Shown here: positions 29,204 through 38,869 of the stretch, one piece after another
Numbering within the stretch: the stretch's first letter is position 1
How the letters are laid out: each line of letters begins with the position of its first letter
Assembly (NCBI RefSeq): GCF_001854885.1
Contig: NZ_MDDV01000003.1
Span: forward strand, 62,247 to 126,246
Length of the DNA stretch: 64,000 nt
DNA from: Ensifer sp. LCM 4579
GTDB taxonomy: Bacteria > Pseudomonadota > Alphaproteobacteria > Rhizobiales > Rhizobiaceae
Reading direction: 5' to 3'
The notes under the pieces: model-generated
Databases searched by the model: none
Told to the model about the DNA's origin: nothing
What the model saw: the letters and a program-made list of their open reading frames with translations, nothing else
Position numbers and translations under genes: made by a program

Positions 29204-30135
29204 CCGATTCTGGCGAATGCGGCGTCGGCGCCAGCGGCATAACCCTGTTGCCGGTGCGGCTGCACCTTGCGGCTTTGACGATGGTCGAGATCCCGGCTCA
29301 CCAGGCGCTCGACGGCGGCAGCCGCGTCCGCAAGGATCAGTCTATAGCCGCCGACGGAGCGCGCGAAATAGTTGTAGATCAGCACCGCCGGAATGGCGGC
29401 GACCAGACCGATCGCGGTGGCCATCAGCGCTTCGGCAATGCCGGGCGCGACGATCGCCAGATTGGTCGTCTGCGCCCTGCTGATGCCGATGAAGGAATTC
29501 ATGATTCCCCAGACGGTCCCGAAGAGGCCGACGAAGGGACCGACAGAGCCGATCGACGCCAGGATGCCGGTGCCGGCGCTCATGCGCTTGCCGGCGCGAA
29601 CCTCGATGCGGTTAAGCAGCGACGATACGCGCTCCTTGACGCCGGCTGCCGGCGCATGGTCGAGCACCGGCTCCGAGCGGGCCATCTCGTCGCGCGCTGC
29701 AGAAACCATATCCGCAGCAATGCCGGCCCTGCGGTCAAGGTCCATCTTCACGTCCGCCAGCCCGTTCGCCACAGTCAGGACCTGCACCGAGCGCGTCAGC
29801 CGCGATTTCGCGTGCGCCAGTTCCAGCGTCTTCGCGAGGAAGATCGCCCAGCTTGCGACAGAGGCAAGCGCCAAGGCGATCATCACACCCTTAACGACGA
29901 CGTCGGCTGCAAGGAACATACCGATCGGGGAAAGGTCGTGCGGAAGAGCCGGCGCCTGGACCGTCTGGATGCCGAGCGGCACATTCGGCATCGGGGCGGC
30001 GGGCAGTGCCGGCTGTTTGCCGACCGGCGCGGGCGGCACCGTCTGCGCCAATCCTGTCGTGGCGGGGCCGGCCAGGAGAATGGCGAGCGTCGTCGCGATC
30101 AGGACGTTCAACATCGGTCGGCTCCGGTTCGACAT
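29200..30135 (-). CDS. exbB: ExbB/TolQ-family proton channel protein
   Basis: ExbB forms the proton channel with ExbD. It has a signal peptide and Pro-rich periplasmic extension (first about 75 residues), then three membrane helices. The last two carry the MotA/TolQ/ExbB core, for example GSVGPFVGLFGTVWGIMNSF and GIAEALMATAIGLVAAIPAV. I select ATG 30135, preceded by GAGGA at good spacing, giving 311 residues. The open frame to 30636 runs antisense through comEC and is not real. The partner exbD follows with a 4-bp overlap. Confidence 0.93.
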   Translation of the reverse strand: MSNRSRPMLNVLIATTLAILLAGPATTGLAQTVPPAPVGKQPALPAAPMPNVPLGIQTVQAPALPHDLSPIGMFLAADVVVKGVMIALALASVASWAIFLAKTLELAHAKSRLTRSVQVLTVANGLADVKMDLDRRAGIAADMVSAARDEMARSEPVLDHAPAAGVKERVSSLLNRIEVRAGKRMSAGTGILASIGSVGPFVGLFGTVWGIMNSFIGISRAQTTNLAIVAPGIAEALMATAIGLVAAIPAVLIYNYFARSVGGYRLILADAAAAVERLVSRDLDHRQSRKVQPHRQQGYAAGADAAFARIG

Positions 30136-30305
30136 CTCATTCCTCATTTTGCCTGCGCCTGCCCCCACAATCACGGACGCGAGCACCATCCATTGGCACG
30201 TCCTTACGACAAACCGCAGGGCGATGACAAGAATTAGTGGAGTAAAATCATCAAGAATAATGACACAGGCTTGGATGCGGCGTTGCGATCGTTCCGGCGC
30301 TTTCG

Positions 30306-32765
30306 TCAAGGAGCCAGTTGCTCGGAAAAGAAGGTGCCGCTGCGCCAATCGTAACGGCGATGACGCTCCCACGGCCGCTGTGTGGACCGAAACGAATTGA
30401 CGACGCGCATCTGTGGCGATGCGCCAGGCTCGGCGTGATCGGCATGGATCTCGATCGCGCCGCTCCGCCGCAACGTATCGCCCGTCACGACCAGCGCGCG
30501 ACCCGATGGGCACTGAGCGAGCGGCCGACGCGTGGCGGCGATCACCAGATCGGCGCGTCCGCACAAGGCCGGGAAGAGTTCCGCGGCGTCGATGACGATA
30601 ACTGCCCAGCCCTCCCGGCTTCGGCCAATGCACCACTCATCCTTGCGGCAAGAGAAAGTGCCGGGCTTCGCCGCCGAGAGCGCCGTCACAGCCTCGGCGG
30701 CACTCGCCATTACGTTCAAGCCTCCTCCTCCAACGGCCGGCTTCGGCGCAGCGCCATCACCGGAAGCGGCGCGAGCGGAGAGATCCGTCGGCGGCACATG
30801 GCGGTCGAGAGCGAGCGCCCGCTGCCATTGCGAGAAGATGAACTCCGGCGGCCTCGCCCGGTTGGTGGCGATTGCGCCCTCGGCGAGAAGGCCGACCAGT
30901 TGACCGTCCTCCGATATCACGATCGAGGGCAGTTCCGCCTGGCGTTCCAGCGCGATGGCCGCTCCACCCAGGAGAACCAGCCCTGCACCGGCGAGCGCCA
31001 ATCGTGTCCTCAGCACACAGAGCAGGACACCGCCCAAGGCGATCAAAAAGAAGCCGGCCGCGCCAATGCGGCCCGTCACCCATTCGCTGTCCAGCGCCGC
31101 GACGTATCGCGCGACCATTATCATCCAGTCCAGGCCCTGCCCCATGACCATCAAGGGATAGCGCTCGAGCCCGAAGGGCATGAGCAGCATTGCGAACAGA
31201 CCGAACGGCATGACGAGGATACCGACCAGCGGCGTCGCAACGACGTTGGCGAGCAGCCCGTAGGCCGGCAGCCTGTGAAAATAGGACGCGGCATAGATGG
31301 CCGTCGCCAAGCCGCCGATGAGAGAGGTTGCAGTCGTGGCGACGATGAAACCGGGCACTCCCCCCCAAGATGCGTGGCGCTCCTTGTTCTCCCGCTGCCG
31401 CAGCTTGTGGTCGCGCCAGCGGGCATAACCGGCGACCAGCGCAAGCGTTGCCGCAAAGGACATCTGAAATCCGGCACCGGCCGTAGCGGAGGGCGTCCAG
31501 GCAATGATGACGAGGGCCGCCAGCGCCACATTGCGCAGACTGACCGAGACACGATCGAAAAAGACGGCAACGAGCATGATCGAGATCATGATCCAAGAGC
31601 GCAATGCCGACACGGCGCCGCCGGAGATCAGCATGTAGAGAAAGGCCATCAGAAGCGCGCCGCCGGCCGCGATCTTCTTGATGGAACGCTTCTCCGCAAA
31701 GCCGGGAATCAAGCTCAACAGCGTCCGCGCGCCGACGAGGAAGGTCCCTGCCGCCAGCACCATGTGGAGCCCCGAGATCGCAAGTATGTGCGACAGGCCG
31801 GCGGCGCGCATTACTTCGACCGTCTCACGGCTGATGGCGCGCTTCTCACCGGTCACAAGTGCGGCGGCGATTGCGCCGGCATCGCCGCCGATCGCCGAAC
31901 GGAAACGGTTGCCCAGCTCTTCGCGTGCCACCGCAAGATAGGTCCGCAACGACGTGGCGACGTTTGCGCCCTCGGCATCATTGCTCTCCGCGAACGCCTG
32001 GGGCGCGCCGTAGAAGAACCCGACTGCGCCGATTCCGTTGAAATAGGCAACGAATGCGAAATCGTTAAGCCCTGGCAATGCCGGGCCGGAAGGTGGCGAG
32101 AGACGCGCCCTGCCCTCGACGATCGAGCCGACCGGAAACGCTTCGTGGCGGCTGCGCGCCATGAGCGTCGCCCTGGACGGAGGCCTGCGCAACCGCGGCT
32201 CGGATGTTTCGCCGATCTCGATCAGGTATCGCCACCGCCCTTTGTCGTCCTGCTCCCGCGACAGAACGGTCCCGCGAAGGGTGGTGGTCACCGGACCATC
32301 GAGAATGACGGTTTCCAGCCGGGCCGTTTCCATCGCGGCCAACAGCATGCCGGCGAGGAAAAGGAGAGGCGCCAGCGCGAGTGGCCGCAGCACGCGGAAG
32401 CGGCCACGGCACAGGAGCGCAGATATGCCGAAAACGCAGAGCAGCGCTGCAAGTTTGGCAATTTCGATGCTTTCCGCCGATGTGAACCATGCGAGGCAGC
32501 CGAGCGCGAGCAGCACCGGTATCAGTGCGAAGCCATGGCCAAATTCCGCTTCCCGCTCGATAGTGGCGCGCAGGCCACGGGAGGCTGATGCGGCTATCGA
32601 ACGGCCGCGATCGACGGCGAATGAATGATTGCGTCTCGATGGAGGGCTGGGATCGGCCCAATTCTCAGGCAGTTCGCCATCCCGAACGAAGGATAGGCGA
32701 TCCGTCAAGCGCCATGCGAGGCGCTCCGCATCGCGCATCGCCGTCCGTGCCCGCCCCTCCCCCAT
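30306..32765 (-). CDS. comEC: ComEC/Rec2-family DNA-uptake channel-like protein
   Basis: A polytopic membrane protein of the ComEC family, which in competent bacteria imports single-stranded DNA. A DUF4131 N-terminal region is followed by the competence core with many hydrophobic helices (for example AAGLSHILAISGLHMVLAAG). The C-terminus keeps a small domain (VISEDGQLVGLLAEGAIATN) but lacks the HxHxDH metal motif of the beta-lactamase-like domain. The start is unsure: TTG 32807, ATG 32765 or ATG 32738. It is divergent from gltA. Confidence 0.85.
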   Translation of the reverse strand: MGEGRARTAMRDAERLAWRLTDRLSFVRDGELPENWADPSPPSRRNHSFAVDRGRSIAASASRGLRATIEREAEFGHGFALIPVLLALGCLAWFTSAESIEIAKLAALLCVFGISALLCRGRFRVLRPLALAPLLFLAGMLLAAMETARLETVILDGPVTTTLRGTVLSREQDDKGRWRYLIEIGETSEPRLRRPPSRATLMARSRHEAFPVGSIVEGRARLSPPSGPALPGLNDFAFVAYFNGIGAVGFFYGAPQAFAESNDAEGANVATSLRTYLAVAREELGNRFRSAIGGDAGAIAAALVTGEKRAISRETVEVMRAAGLSHILAISGLHMVLAAGTFLVGARTLLSLIPGFAEKRSIKKIAAGGALLMAFLYMLISGGAVSALRSWIMISIMLVAVFFDRVSVSLRNVALAALVIIAWTPSATAGAGFQMSFAATLALVAGYARWRDHKLRQRENKERHASWGGVPGFIVATTATSLIGGLATAIYAASYFHRLPAYGLLANVVATPLVGILVMPFGLFAMLLMPFGLERYPLMVMGQGLDWMIMVARYVAALDSEWVTGRIGAAGFFLIALGGVLLCVLRTRLALAGAGLVLLGGAAIALERQAELPSIVISEDGQLVGLLAEGAIATNRARPPEFIFSQWQRALALDRHVPPTDLSARAASGDGAAPKPAVGGGGLNVMASAAEAVTALSAAKPGTFSCRKDEWCIGRSREGWAVIVIDAAELFPALCGRADLVIAATRRPLAQCPSGRALVVTGDTLRRSGAIEIHADHAEPGASPQMRVVNSFRSTQRPWERHRRYDWRSGTFFSEQLAP

Positions 32766-32942
32766 TTCGTTCGCTGCCCTTTCTGGCCGTCGGGACCGAT
32801 CCTGCAACCCAGGAAGTCACATTGCAACCGGGAGACTAACCGCCTAAAAAAGTGGCAATACTATAAAGAATGGTACCGCACTATCAGCTTCGCGATCGTT
32901 GATCTCATTTGACATGTTGCCGTAAGATGCGATTGTTGCGTC

Positions 32943-33053
32943 GCCATATGCCTATTTTCGCATCGCACCATTTGCCTTTCGTACAGCTTGGCAGCCGAAA
33001 GTAAATCATATAGCAAATTCGCAACGGTCAATCTCGTGGCATAGGCATATGCC
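32943..33053. promoter_or_regulatory. Paired ATATGCC palindromes upstream of gltA
   Basis: GCCATATGCCTA (943-954) and the mirror-image TAGGCATATGCC (33042-33053) lie about 90 bp apart, the second containing the perfect palindrome GGCATATGCC. They flank the likely gltA promoter region, and the second is 25 bp before the gltA ATG. This looks like a two-site operator, but no regulator can be named. Confidence 0.4.
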
Positions 33054-33078
33054 GCGGCGCCATAAGACGGAGGGTCCC

Positions 33079-34368
33079 ATGTCAGGAAAAAACGCCACGG
33101 TAACCATCGATGGAAAGGCAGCGGACCTGCCAGTGAGATCGGGATCCATCGGCCCGGACGTCGTGGATATCGGTTCGCTCTACCAGCAGACCAAGATGTT
33201 CACCTACGATCCGGGTTTCACGTCGACGGCATCATGCGAGTCCAAGATCACCTATATCGATGGCGACGAGGGCGTGCTGCTTCATCGCGGTTACCCGATC
33301 GAACAGCTGGCCGAGCATGGTGACTTCCTTGAAGTCTGCTACCTGCTGCTTTACGGCGAACTGCCGACCAAGGCGCAGAAGGACGACTTCGACTACCGCG
33401 TCACCCACCACACGATGGTTCACGAGCAGATGTCGCGCTTCTTCACCGGCTTCCGTCGCGACGCCCATCCGATGGCCGTCATGTGCGGCTGTGTCGGTGC
33501 TCTCTCGGCCTTCTACCACGATTCCACCGACATTACCGACCCGCACCAGCGCATGGTCGCGTCGCTCAGGATGATCGCGAAGATGCCGACCATCGCGGCG
33601 ATGGCCTACAAGTATCACGTCGGCCAGCCGTTCATCTATCCGAAGAACGATCTCGACTATGCCTCGAACTTCCTGCGCATGTGCTTTGCCGTGCCTTGCG
33701 AGGAATACGTGGTGAACCCGGTGCTGGCGCGCGCCATGGACCGCATCTTCATTCTGCACGCCGATCATGAGCAGAACGCCTCGACCTCGACGGTGCGCCT
33801 TGCCGGTTCGTCGGGCGCCAATCCGTTTGCCTGCATCGCCGCCGGTATTGCCTGCCTTTGGGGTCCGGCCCATGGCGGCGCCAATGAGGCCGCACTCAAC
33901 ATGCTGTCCGAGATCGGCTCGGTCGACCGCATCCCTGAATATATTGCGCGCGCCAAGGACAAGAACGATCCGTTCCGCCTGATGGGCTTCGGCCACCGGG
34001 TTTACAAGAATTACGACCCGCGCGCCAAGATCATGCAGAAGACGACGCATGAGGTCCTGGCGGAACTCGGCCACAGGGACGATCCGCTGCTCGAGGTCGC
34101 GATGGAACTCGAGCGCATCGCGCTTACCGACGAGTACTTCATCGAGAAGAAGCTCTATCCGAACATCGACTTCTATTCCGGTATCACGCTCAAGGCGCTG
34201 GGCTTCCCCACCACCATGTTCACGGTGCTCTTCGCCCTTGCCCGCACCGTCGGCTGGATTGCCCAGTGGAACGAGATGATCGAGGATCCGGAACAGCGCA
34301 TCGGCCGACCGCGCCAGCTCTATGTCGGCGCGTCACTGCGCGACTACGTGCCGCTCTCCAAGCGCTGA
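33079..34368 (+). CDS. gltA: Type II citrate synthase
   Basis: Condenses oxaloacetate and acetyl-CoA into citrate, the entry step of the TCA cycle. The long N-terminal beta domain characteristic of type II enzymes is present (about 50 residues), followed by catalytic-region blocks: [43 protein letters not shown] and [14 protein letters not shown]. It has 429 residues from ATG 33079, which follows a GGAGGG ribosome binding site. It is flanked by divergent comEC and convergent lpxB. Confidence 0.98.
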   Translation: MSGKNATVTIDGKAADLPVRSGSIGPDVVDIGSLYQQTKMFTYDPGFTSTASCESKITYIDGDEGVLLHRGYPIEQLAEHGDFLEVCYLLLYGELPTKAQKDDFDYRVTHHTMVHEQMSRFFTGFRRDAHPMAVMCGCVGALSAFYHDSTDITDPHQRMVASLRMIAKMPTIAAMAYKYHVGQPFIYPKNDLDYASNFLRMCFAVPCEEYVVNPVLARAMDRIFILHADHEQNASTSTVRLAGSSGANPFACIAAGIACLWGPAHGGANEAALNMLSEIGSVDRIPEYIARAKDKNDPFRLMGFGHRVYKNYDPRAKIMQKTTHEVLAELGHRDDPLLEVAMELERIALTDEYFIEKKLYPNIDFYSGITLKALGFPTTMFTVLFALARTVGWIAQWNEMIEDPEQRIGRPRQLYVGASLRDYVPLSKR

Positions 34369-34374
34369 GCACAG

Positions 34375-34397
34375 GCGAGAGACGCACGGCGCTGTAG
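34375..34397. repeat. RIME fragment after gltA
   Basis: GCGAGAGACGCACGGCGCTGTAG just beyond the gltA stop (first 20 bases GCGAGAGACGCACGGCGCTG) matches the right-hand end of RIME. Only this fragment is recognisable. Confidence 0.4.
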
Positions 34398-34414
34398 CGC
34401 CGCTCAGATCAAAG

Positions 34415-34438
34415 AGCCCGGTCAGAAATGGCCGGGCT
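34415..34438. terminator. Bidirectional terminator between gltA and lpxB
   Basis: Perfect 7-bp arms AGCCCGG (415-421) and CCGGGCT (432-438) with a 10-nt loop. It overlaps the lpxB stop codon and lies 47 bp past the gltA stop, so it can serve both convergent genes. Confidence 0.7.
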
Positions 34439-35606
34439 ATTTGCCCTGGAGATAATCGAAGACGATCTCCGCCGCGCTTTCGCCCGGCGGTCGAGCCGTC
34501 GCCATGCGCTCCTGCACGATCGCGAAACCGTCGAGCATGGCTTGCCGCTGAGCCGTGTCGGCCGACAGCCGTTCGAACCACCGCGTCAAGACCGCCGGAC
34601 GGATCGCCCTGTTGAAATATTCCGGGACGACGGGGAAATCGGCAACCAGGTTCGGAAGTGCCGCAGTCCAAATCCGGATCCGGCTGTGCAGCAGCGTGAC
34701 GAGCCAATCCGCATAATAGGTCGACACGACCGGAACGCCGGCGAGCGCCAGTTCGAGAATAACGGTGCCTGATGCGGCAAGCGCAGCGTCCGCCTCGGCG
34801 AAGGCCTGCCACTTCCTGTCCGCCGTGACGGAGATCTCCGGCTGGACCTTCCAGGACGCCGTCAACGCCCGCACGCGGCCTTCCTGGCGAGGAACCGTCG
34901 GCAGCAGGAAGCGCATGTCCCGGTGGCGCTCCGCCAGTTCCTCGACGGCTTCGCGGAAGATCGGCAGCAGGCGGCTGACCTCGCTGGCGCGTGAGCCAGG
35001 GAGCAAAAGGCAGGTCTTGCAGGCGCCGGCCTCCCCCGATCGCTGCCTCGCGCGCCGCTCTTGCCGGACCGCGAGCACGTTGGCGTCCGAGGCCAGCCTG
35101 TGCCCGACATAGGTCGTCGGCGGACCGCCGAGGTTCCGCATCACCTCCGGTTCGAAGGGCAGTACCGCGAGCACGTGATCGACATAGGCGCGCATCCGTG
35201 GCGCGCGTTCCGGCTTCCATGCCCAGACGCTCGGACAGACATAGTCGATGATCGGCAGGTCCGGCAGTGCGGCACGCACCCGCCCCGCCACCCGGTGGGT
35301 GAAGTCGGGGCTGTCGATGATCACCAAAGCGTCCGGGCGCGCGGCGATGATGGCGAGCGCGGTCTGGCGGATGCGCTGAAGAAGCTTCGGCAGCCGGGCG
35401 AGCACTTGCGAAAATCCCATGATCGACAATTCGGAGTAGTCGAACAGCGAGCCGAGGCCTTCGGCTTCCAATGCCTCACCACCGACGCCGACGAGATCGA
35501 CGGCTCCGGCGACACGTCCGCGCAGCGCGCGGACTAGGTCAGCACCGAGCAGGTCCCCCGACACTTCTCCGGCAATGACCGCCAGCTTGTAACGGCGCAC
35601 CGTCAC
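34437..35606 (-). CDS. lpxB: Lipid-A-disaccharide synthase
   Basis: A peripheral membrane glycosyltransferase that joins UDP-diacylglucosamine and lipid X into the tetraacyldisaccharide-1-P precursor of lipid A. The GT-B N-terminus AVIAGEVSGDLLGADLVRAL is diagnostic, as are VDHVLAVLPFEPEVM and LLPGSRASEVSRLLP. It is 389 residues long. Its start overlaps the lpxI stop by 4 bp, and it is the last gene of the lpx cluster. Confidence 0.98.
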   Translation of the reverse strand: MTVRRYKLAVIAGEVSGDLLGADLVRALRGRVAGAVDLVGVGGEALEAEGLGSLFDYSELSIMGFSQVLARLPKLLQRIRQTALAIIAARPDALVIIDSPDFTHRVAGRVRAALPDLPIIDYVCPSVWAWKPERAPRMRAYVDHVLAVLPFEPEVMRNLGGPPTTYVGHRLASDANVLAVRQERRARQRSGEAGACKTCLLLPGSRASEVSRLLPIFREAVEELAERHRDMRFLLPTVPRQEGRVRALTASWKVQPEISVTADRKWQAFAEADAALAASGTVILELALAGVPVVSTYYADWLVTLLHSRIRIWTAALPNLVADFPVVPEYFNRAIRPAVLTRWFERLSADTAQRQAMLDGFAIVQERMATARPPGESAAEIVFDYLQGK

Positions 35607-36484
35607 GGCCGGCCCCCACGACCTTCGCGCTCGATGCCGATGATGAAGAGGCCACTGCGATTCGCGGCCTCGACCACCTCTGAGCGTTCGACGACGAGTG
35701 CACGCCCGGCTTCCACCGCGATGCCGGCCAGACCTGCTGCCTCGGCGGCCGCGACGGTCGAGGGACCAATCGCCGGCAGATCGGCCCGCTCGTCCTGTTG
35801 CGGCTTGCAGAGCTTTACGAGGACGCCTCGGCGTCGCGCCGACACACGGCCGCCTGCCTTGAGCGTCGCGACCCGCTCGAGCATGGCGTCGGTTCCTTCA
35901 GCCCCCTCGAGCGCCACCACCCTTCCGCCGACCGCGACGGCGCCCTGCCCGACGTCGAGCGCGCCCAATGCTTCGGCGGCGGCCATGCCGGCCGCTATGT
36001 CGCGACGATCCTTGTCGGCCGGCGCATGCGCGCCGATCGGACCCGCGTCTGCCAGCAGATCCGGAACCACCTCATGAGCGCCAATGATACGGGCGCCGCT
36101 CACTTCGATGAGTTGCATTGCCATACGCAGCACCGCGTCATCGCCGCCCGAAACCAACGTCCTGAGGACGCTCGGGACCTTCGCGAGCGTCTTCAGCGTC
36201 GGCCGGATGTCGCGCCATTCCGGACGCTGCCGAACGGCGCCGGAAAGCACCACGCGATCGATGCCTTCTGTCGCAAAAGTTCGGCTGATCGCTGCGAAAT
36301 CGCCGATCGCGAGCGTCGAATGATCGAAACCGGTCCAATCGGCATCCGCCTCGCGAGACAGAGCGATGATGAAAGGGTCCTCCCCCTGCCTGCGCGCCGC
36401 TTCGGCGACATGGTGCGGCAACGCGCCGGCGCCGGCTATGATGGCGAGCCTGCCCTTCGCCTGCGGCAGGCCATGCATCGCCAT
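35603..36484 (-). CDS. lpxI: UDP-2,3-diacylglucosamine diphosphatase LpxI
   Basis: LpxI (DUF1009) replaces LpxH in alphaproteobacteria and hydrolyses UDP-2,3-diacylglucosamine to lipid X. The N-terminal RLAIIAGAGALPHHVAEAAR matches the family, and the second domain contains MLIEV-like text and the conserved VLVKLCKPQQDERADLPAIG block. I place the start at ATG 36484, just past the lpxA stop, giving 293 residues. The longer frame runs inside lpxA. It lies between lpxA and lpxB, as usual for this order. Confidence 0.95.
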   Translation of the reverse strand: MAMHGLPQAKGRLAIIAGAGALPHHVAEAARRQGEDPFIIALSREADADWTGFDHSTLAIGDFAAISRTFATEGIDRVVLSGAVRQRPEWRDIRPTLKTLAKVPSVLRTLVSGGDDAVLRMAMQLIEVSGARIIGAHEVVPDLLADAGPIGAHAPADKDRRDIAAGMAAAEALGALDVGQGAVAVGGRVVALEGAEGTDAMLERVATLKAGGRVSARRRGVLVKLCKPQQDERADLPAIGPSTVAAAEAAGLAGIAVEAGRALVVERSEVVEAANRSGLFIIGIEREGRGGRP

Positions 36485-36489
36485 TGCGA

Positions 36490-37302
36490 TCAGCCCTTGC
36501 TGCTGCGATTCGGCGACGATAGCGCGCGATCGCTTTCGGCAGCGATGAAATCGAGGATCTCGATCGCCGGCGGACAATCGAGATACTCCTCGCGAACTGC
36601 CGCGGCATTGGCTCGGATGGATTGCGGCCCTTCGAAAATCTGCTTGTAGCACCGCCGCACCGCGTGGATCGTCTGGCGGTCGATCCCTGCGCGCGTCATG
36701 CCGACCACATTGAGACCGCTCAGCACACCCGGATTGCCGTTCAGCATGCCATAGGGGATGACGTCGTAGCTCACCGCCGACAGCCCGCCGACGAAGGCCT
36801 GCCGGCCGACGCGGGTGAACTGGTGTACGGCCGAACCGCCGCCGAGGATGGCCCGATCCTCGACCGTGACATGGCCGGCGAGCATCACGTTGTTCGACAG
36901 GATGATGTTGTTGCCGAGACGGCAATCATGGGCGACATGCGAATAGGCGAGGAACAGGTTGTTGTCGCCGACAACCGTGCTGCCGCCATGTTCGACCGTG
37001 CCGGTGTTCATCGTCACGCCTTCGCGGATCGTACAATTTTCGCCAATCACAAGCTTGGTGTTCACCGCACTGTGATGCGCACTCTGCGAATCGCCGCCGA
37101 TCACGGCACCGGGGAAGATTTTCGTTGCCTTGCCGATCGTCGTGCGCCCGATCACGACGACATGACTCAACAACGCGATGTCGTCTCCCAAAACGACGTT
37201 CGGCCCGATGTGACAAAACGGGCCGATCTCCACATTCTCGCCGATCACAGCCCCGTCTTCGATGACCGACGACGGATGGATCTTCGCATTTGGTGCAATC
37301 AT
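36490..37302 (-). CDS. lpxA: UDP-N-acetylglucosamine acyltransferase LpxA
   Basis: Cytosolic trimeric acyltransferase that transfers a 3-hydroxyacyl group from ACP to UDP-GlcNAc, the first step of lipid A synthesis. It has a long left-handed beta-helix built from hexapeptide repeats ([31 protein letters not shown]-type HDC segment with the catalytic His in [12 protein letters not shown]) and a helical C-terminal domain. It is 270 residues. It begins 2 bp after fabZ ends. Confidence 0.98.
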   Translation of the reverse strand: MIAPNAKIHPSSVIEDGAVIGENVEIGPFCHIGPNVVLGDDIALLSHVVVIGRTTIGKATKIFPGAVIGGDSQSAHHSAVNTKLVIGENCTIREGVTMNTGTVEHGGSTVVGDNNLFLAYSHVAHDCRLGNNIILSNNVMLAGHVTVEDRAILGGGSAVHQFTRVGRQAFVGGLSAVSYDVIPYGMLNGNPGVLSGLNVVGMTRAGIDRQTIHAVRRCYKQIFEGPQSIRANAAAVREEYLDCPPAIEILDFIAAESDRALSSPNRSSKG

Positions 37303-37304
37303 TT

Positions 37305-37769
37305 TCAGGCGTCTTCCTTGCTGACTATCATCGCGCCGATATCAGCTTCCGCGACCAGTTGCCCGTCAACTTTTGCGTCACAATGAAATTTCCAGATATT
37401 GCCCCGCTGCTTGTGCTTGACGACGTGAAACTCCACGCGATCGCCGGGCACCACCGGCTTTCGGAAACGCGCGTTGTCGATCGTCATGAAGTAGACGAGA
37501 TTGCTGCCGATGCCCGTCTTGCGCGCACAGATCGCGCCTGCCGTCTGGGCCATGCCCTCGATCAGCAATACGCCGGGCATGATCGGCTTTTCCGGAAAAT
37601 GCCCGGTAAAGTGCGGTTCGTTCGCCGTCACGTTCTTGATGCCGATCGCGGAGTTGTCGTCATCGATCTCGATGATGCGATCGACCATTAGGAACGGATA
37701 GCGATGAGGAAGAAGCTTGAGTATCTCCTGAATATCCGCCGTGCCGAGAACTGTCGCAGCCTCATTCAT
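37305..37769 (-). CDS. fabZ: 3-hydroxyacyl-ACP dehydratase FabZ
   Basis: Dehydrates 3-hydroxyacyl-ACP in fatty acid elongation and competes with LpxA/LpxD for the shared substrate. The hot-dog fold motifs are visible: [14 protein letters not shown] with the catalytic His and [19 protein letters not shown] with the catalytic Glu. It is 154 residues from ATG 37769 ([10 protein letters not shown]); the longer frame is inside lpxD. It overlaps lpxD by 8 bp. Confidence 0.98.
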   Translation of the reverse strand: MNEAATVLGTADIQEILKLLPHRYPFLMVDRIIEIDDDNSAIGIKNVTANEPHFTGHFPEKPIMPGVLLIEGMAQTAGAICARKTGIGSNLVYFMTIDNARFRKPVVPGDRVEFHVVKHKQRGNIWKFHCDAKVDGQLVAEADIGAMIVSKEDA

Positions 37770-38826
37770 CCTTGCCACCCTTCTTCCTCTGCCTTCCGCT
37801 TGCCCGCATGGCCATCTCGGCGACATCGCGCAGGAAATCCCGCATCGGACGCGCCGGTATTCCGCCGTAGCGCTCTCCAGCCGGTACGTCGCTCGCCACC
37901 CCGCTCATCGCGGCAATCTGCACGCCGTCTCCGATTGTAATATGACCATTCACCCCGGTGCCGCCGCCGATCATCACTCCGTCGCCGATGCGCGCGCTAC
38001 CGGCGATGCCGACCTGGCTGACGATGCCGCAATAGCGGCCGATCCGGACGTTGTGGCCGATCTGCACGAGATTATCGATCTTCGTGCCTTCGCCGATTAC
38101 GGTATCGTCCATGGTGCCGCGATCGATCGTGGTGTTGGCGCCGATCTCCACATGGTCCTGAATGATCACCCGCCCGACCTGGACGATCTTGATCATGCCG
38201 CCGGTCGGACCCGGTGCATAGCCGAAGCCGTCCTGGCCGATGCGCGCACCGGGATGGATGATGACGTTGTTGCCCACCAAAGCGCAAAGAATGCTTGCGC
38301 CAGCGGAAATCGTGCAATCGCGACCAATGCGGACGTTCGGCCCTATGAGAGCACCGGCCGCAATCCGCGTGCCGCTGCCAACCTCGGCACCGGCTCCGAT
38401 CACTGCCGTCGGCTCCACCTCGACTCCCGGCTCCAGCCGTGCCGTCGGATCGATGAAAGCCCCCGGTGCTATGCCGCGCTCACTCGTATTATAGGAAGGA
38501 CGCATCGCCTCGCTGTGCAGCAACGTGCCGGCAAGCGCGAACGCCGTGTGCGGTTTTGGCGTCAGCAATACGGGAATATGGCTCGGAACGACCGAAGCGA
38601 TCGTCTTGTCGCAGATGATCGCGGAAGCGTGACAGCTCTCCAGTTCATCGCGACTCTTGCGCGAAAGCATGTAGCAGATGTCGCCCGGCTTGGCGCGATA
38701 GACAGGTGCCACCGCATGAACGGCTTGATCGGCGACGGCCGCATCCGAGAGCTCCGCCCCGATCTGATCCGCCAGGTCGCCCAGGCGAATCCCTTCATGG
38801 GGCGGAAAGAACCGATTCTGTTCCAT
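37762..38826 (-). CDS. lpxD: UDP-3-O-acyl-glucosamine N-acyltransferase LpxD
   Basis: Adds the second 3-hydroxyacyl chain to UDP-3-O-acylglucosamine in lipid A synthesis. An N-terminal uridine-binding domain (about 1-110) is followed by a left-handed beta-helix of hexapeptide repeats ([40 protein letters not shown] with the catalytic His). It has 354 residues from ATG 38826. It lies 43 bp after bamA. Confidence 0.98.
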   Translation of the reverse strand: MEQNRFFPPHEGIRLGDLADQIGAELSDAAVADQAVHAVAPVYRAKPGDICYMLSRKSRDELESCHASAIICDKTIASVVPSHIPVLLTPKPHTAFALAGTLLHSEAMRPSYNTSERGIAPGAFIDPTARLEPGVEVEPTAVIGAGAEVGSGTRIAAGALIGPNVRIGRDCTISAGASILCALVGNNVIIHPGARIGQDGFGYAPGPTGGMIKIVQVGRVIIQDHVEIGANTTIDRGTMDDTVIGEGTKIDNLVQIGHNVRIGRYCGIVSQVGIAGSARIGDGVMIGGGTGVNGHITIGDGVQIAAMSGVASDVPAGERYGGIPARPMRDFLRDVAEMAMRASGRQRKKGGKDE

Positions 38827-38869
38827 AGACACTCCAGAACGTTTGTCTGGCAGTTCCGGACTGCTCTTA

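Noticed and set aside
30318-32588. 756-codon plus-strand open frame antisense to comEC
   Set aside because: Composition is Arg/Gly/Gln-rich with no membrane or domain features; comEC explains the region.
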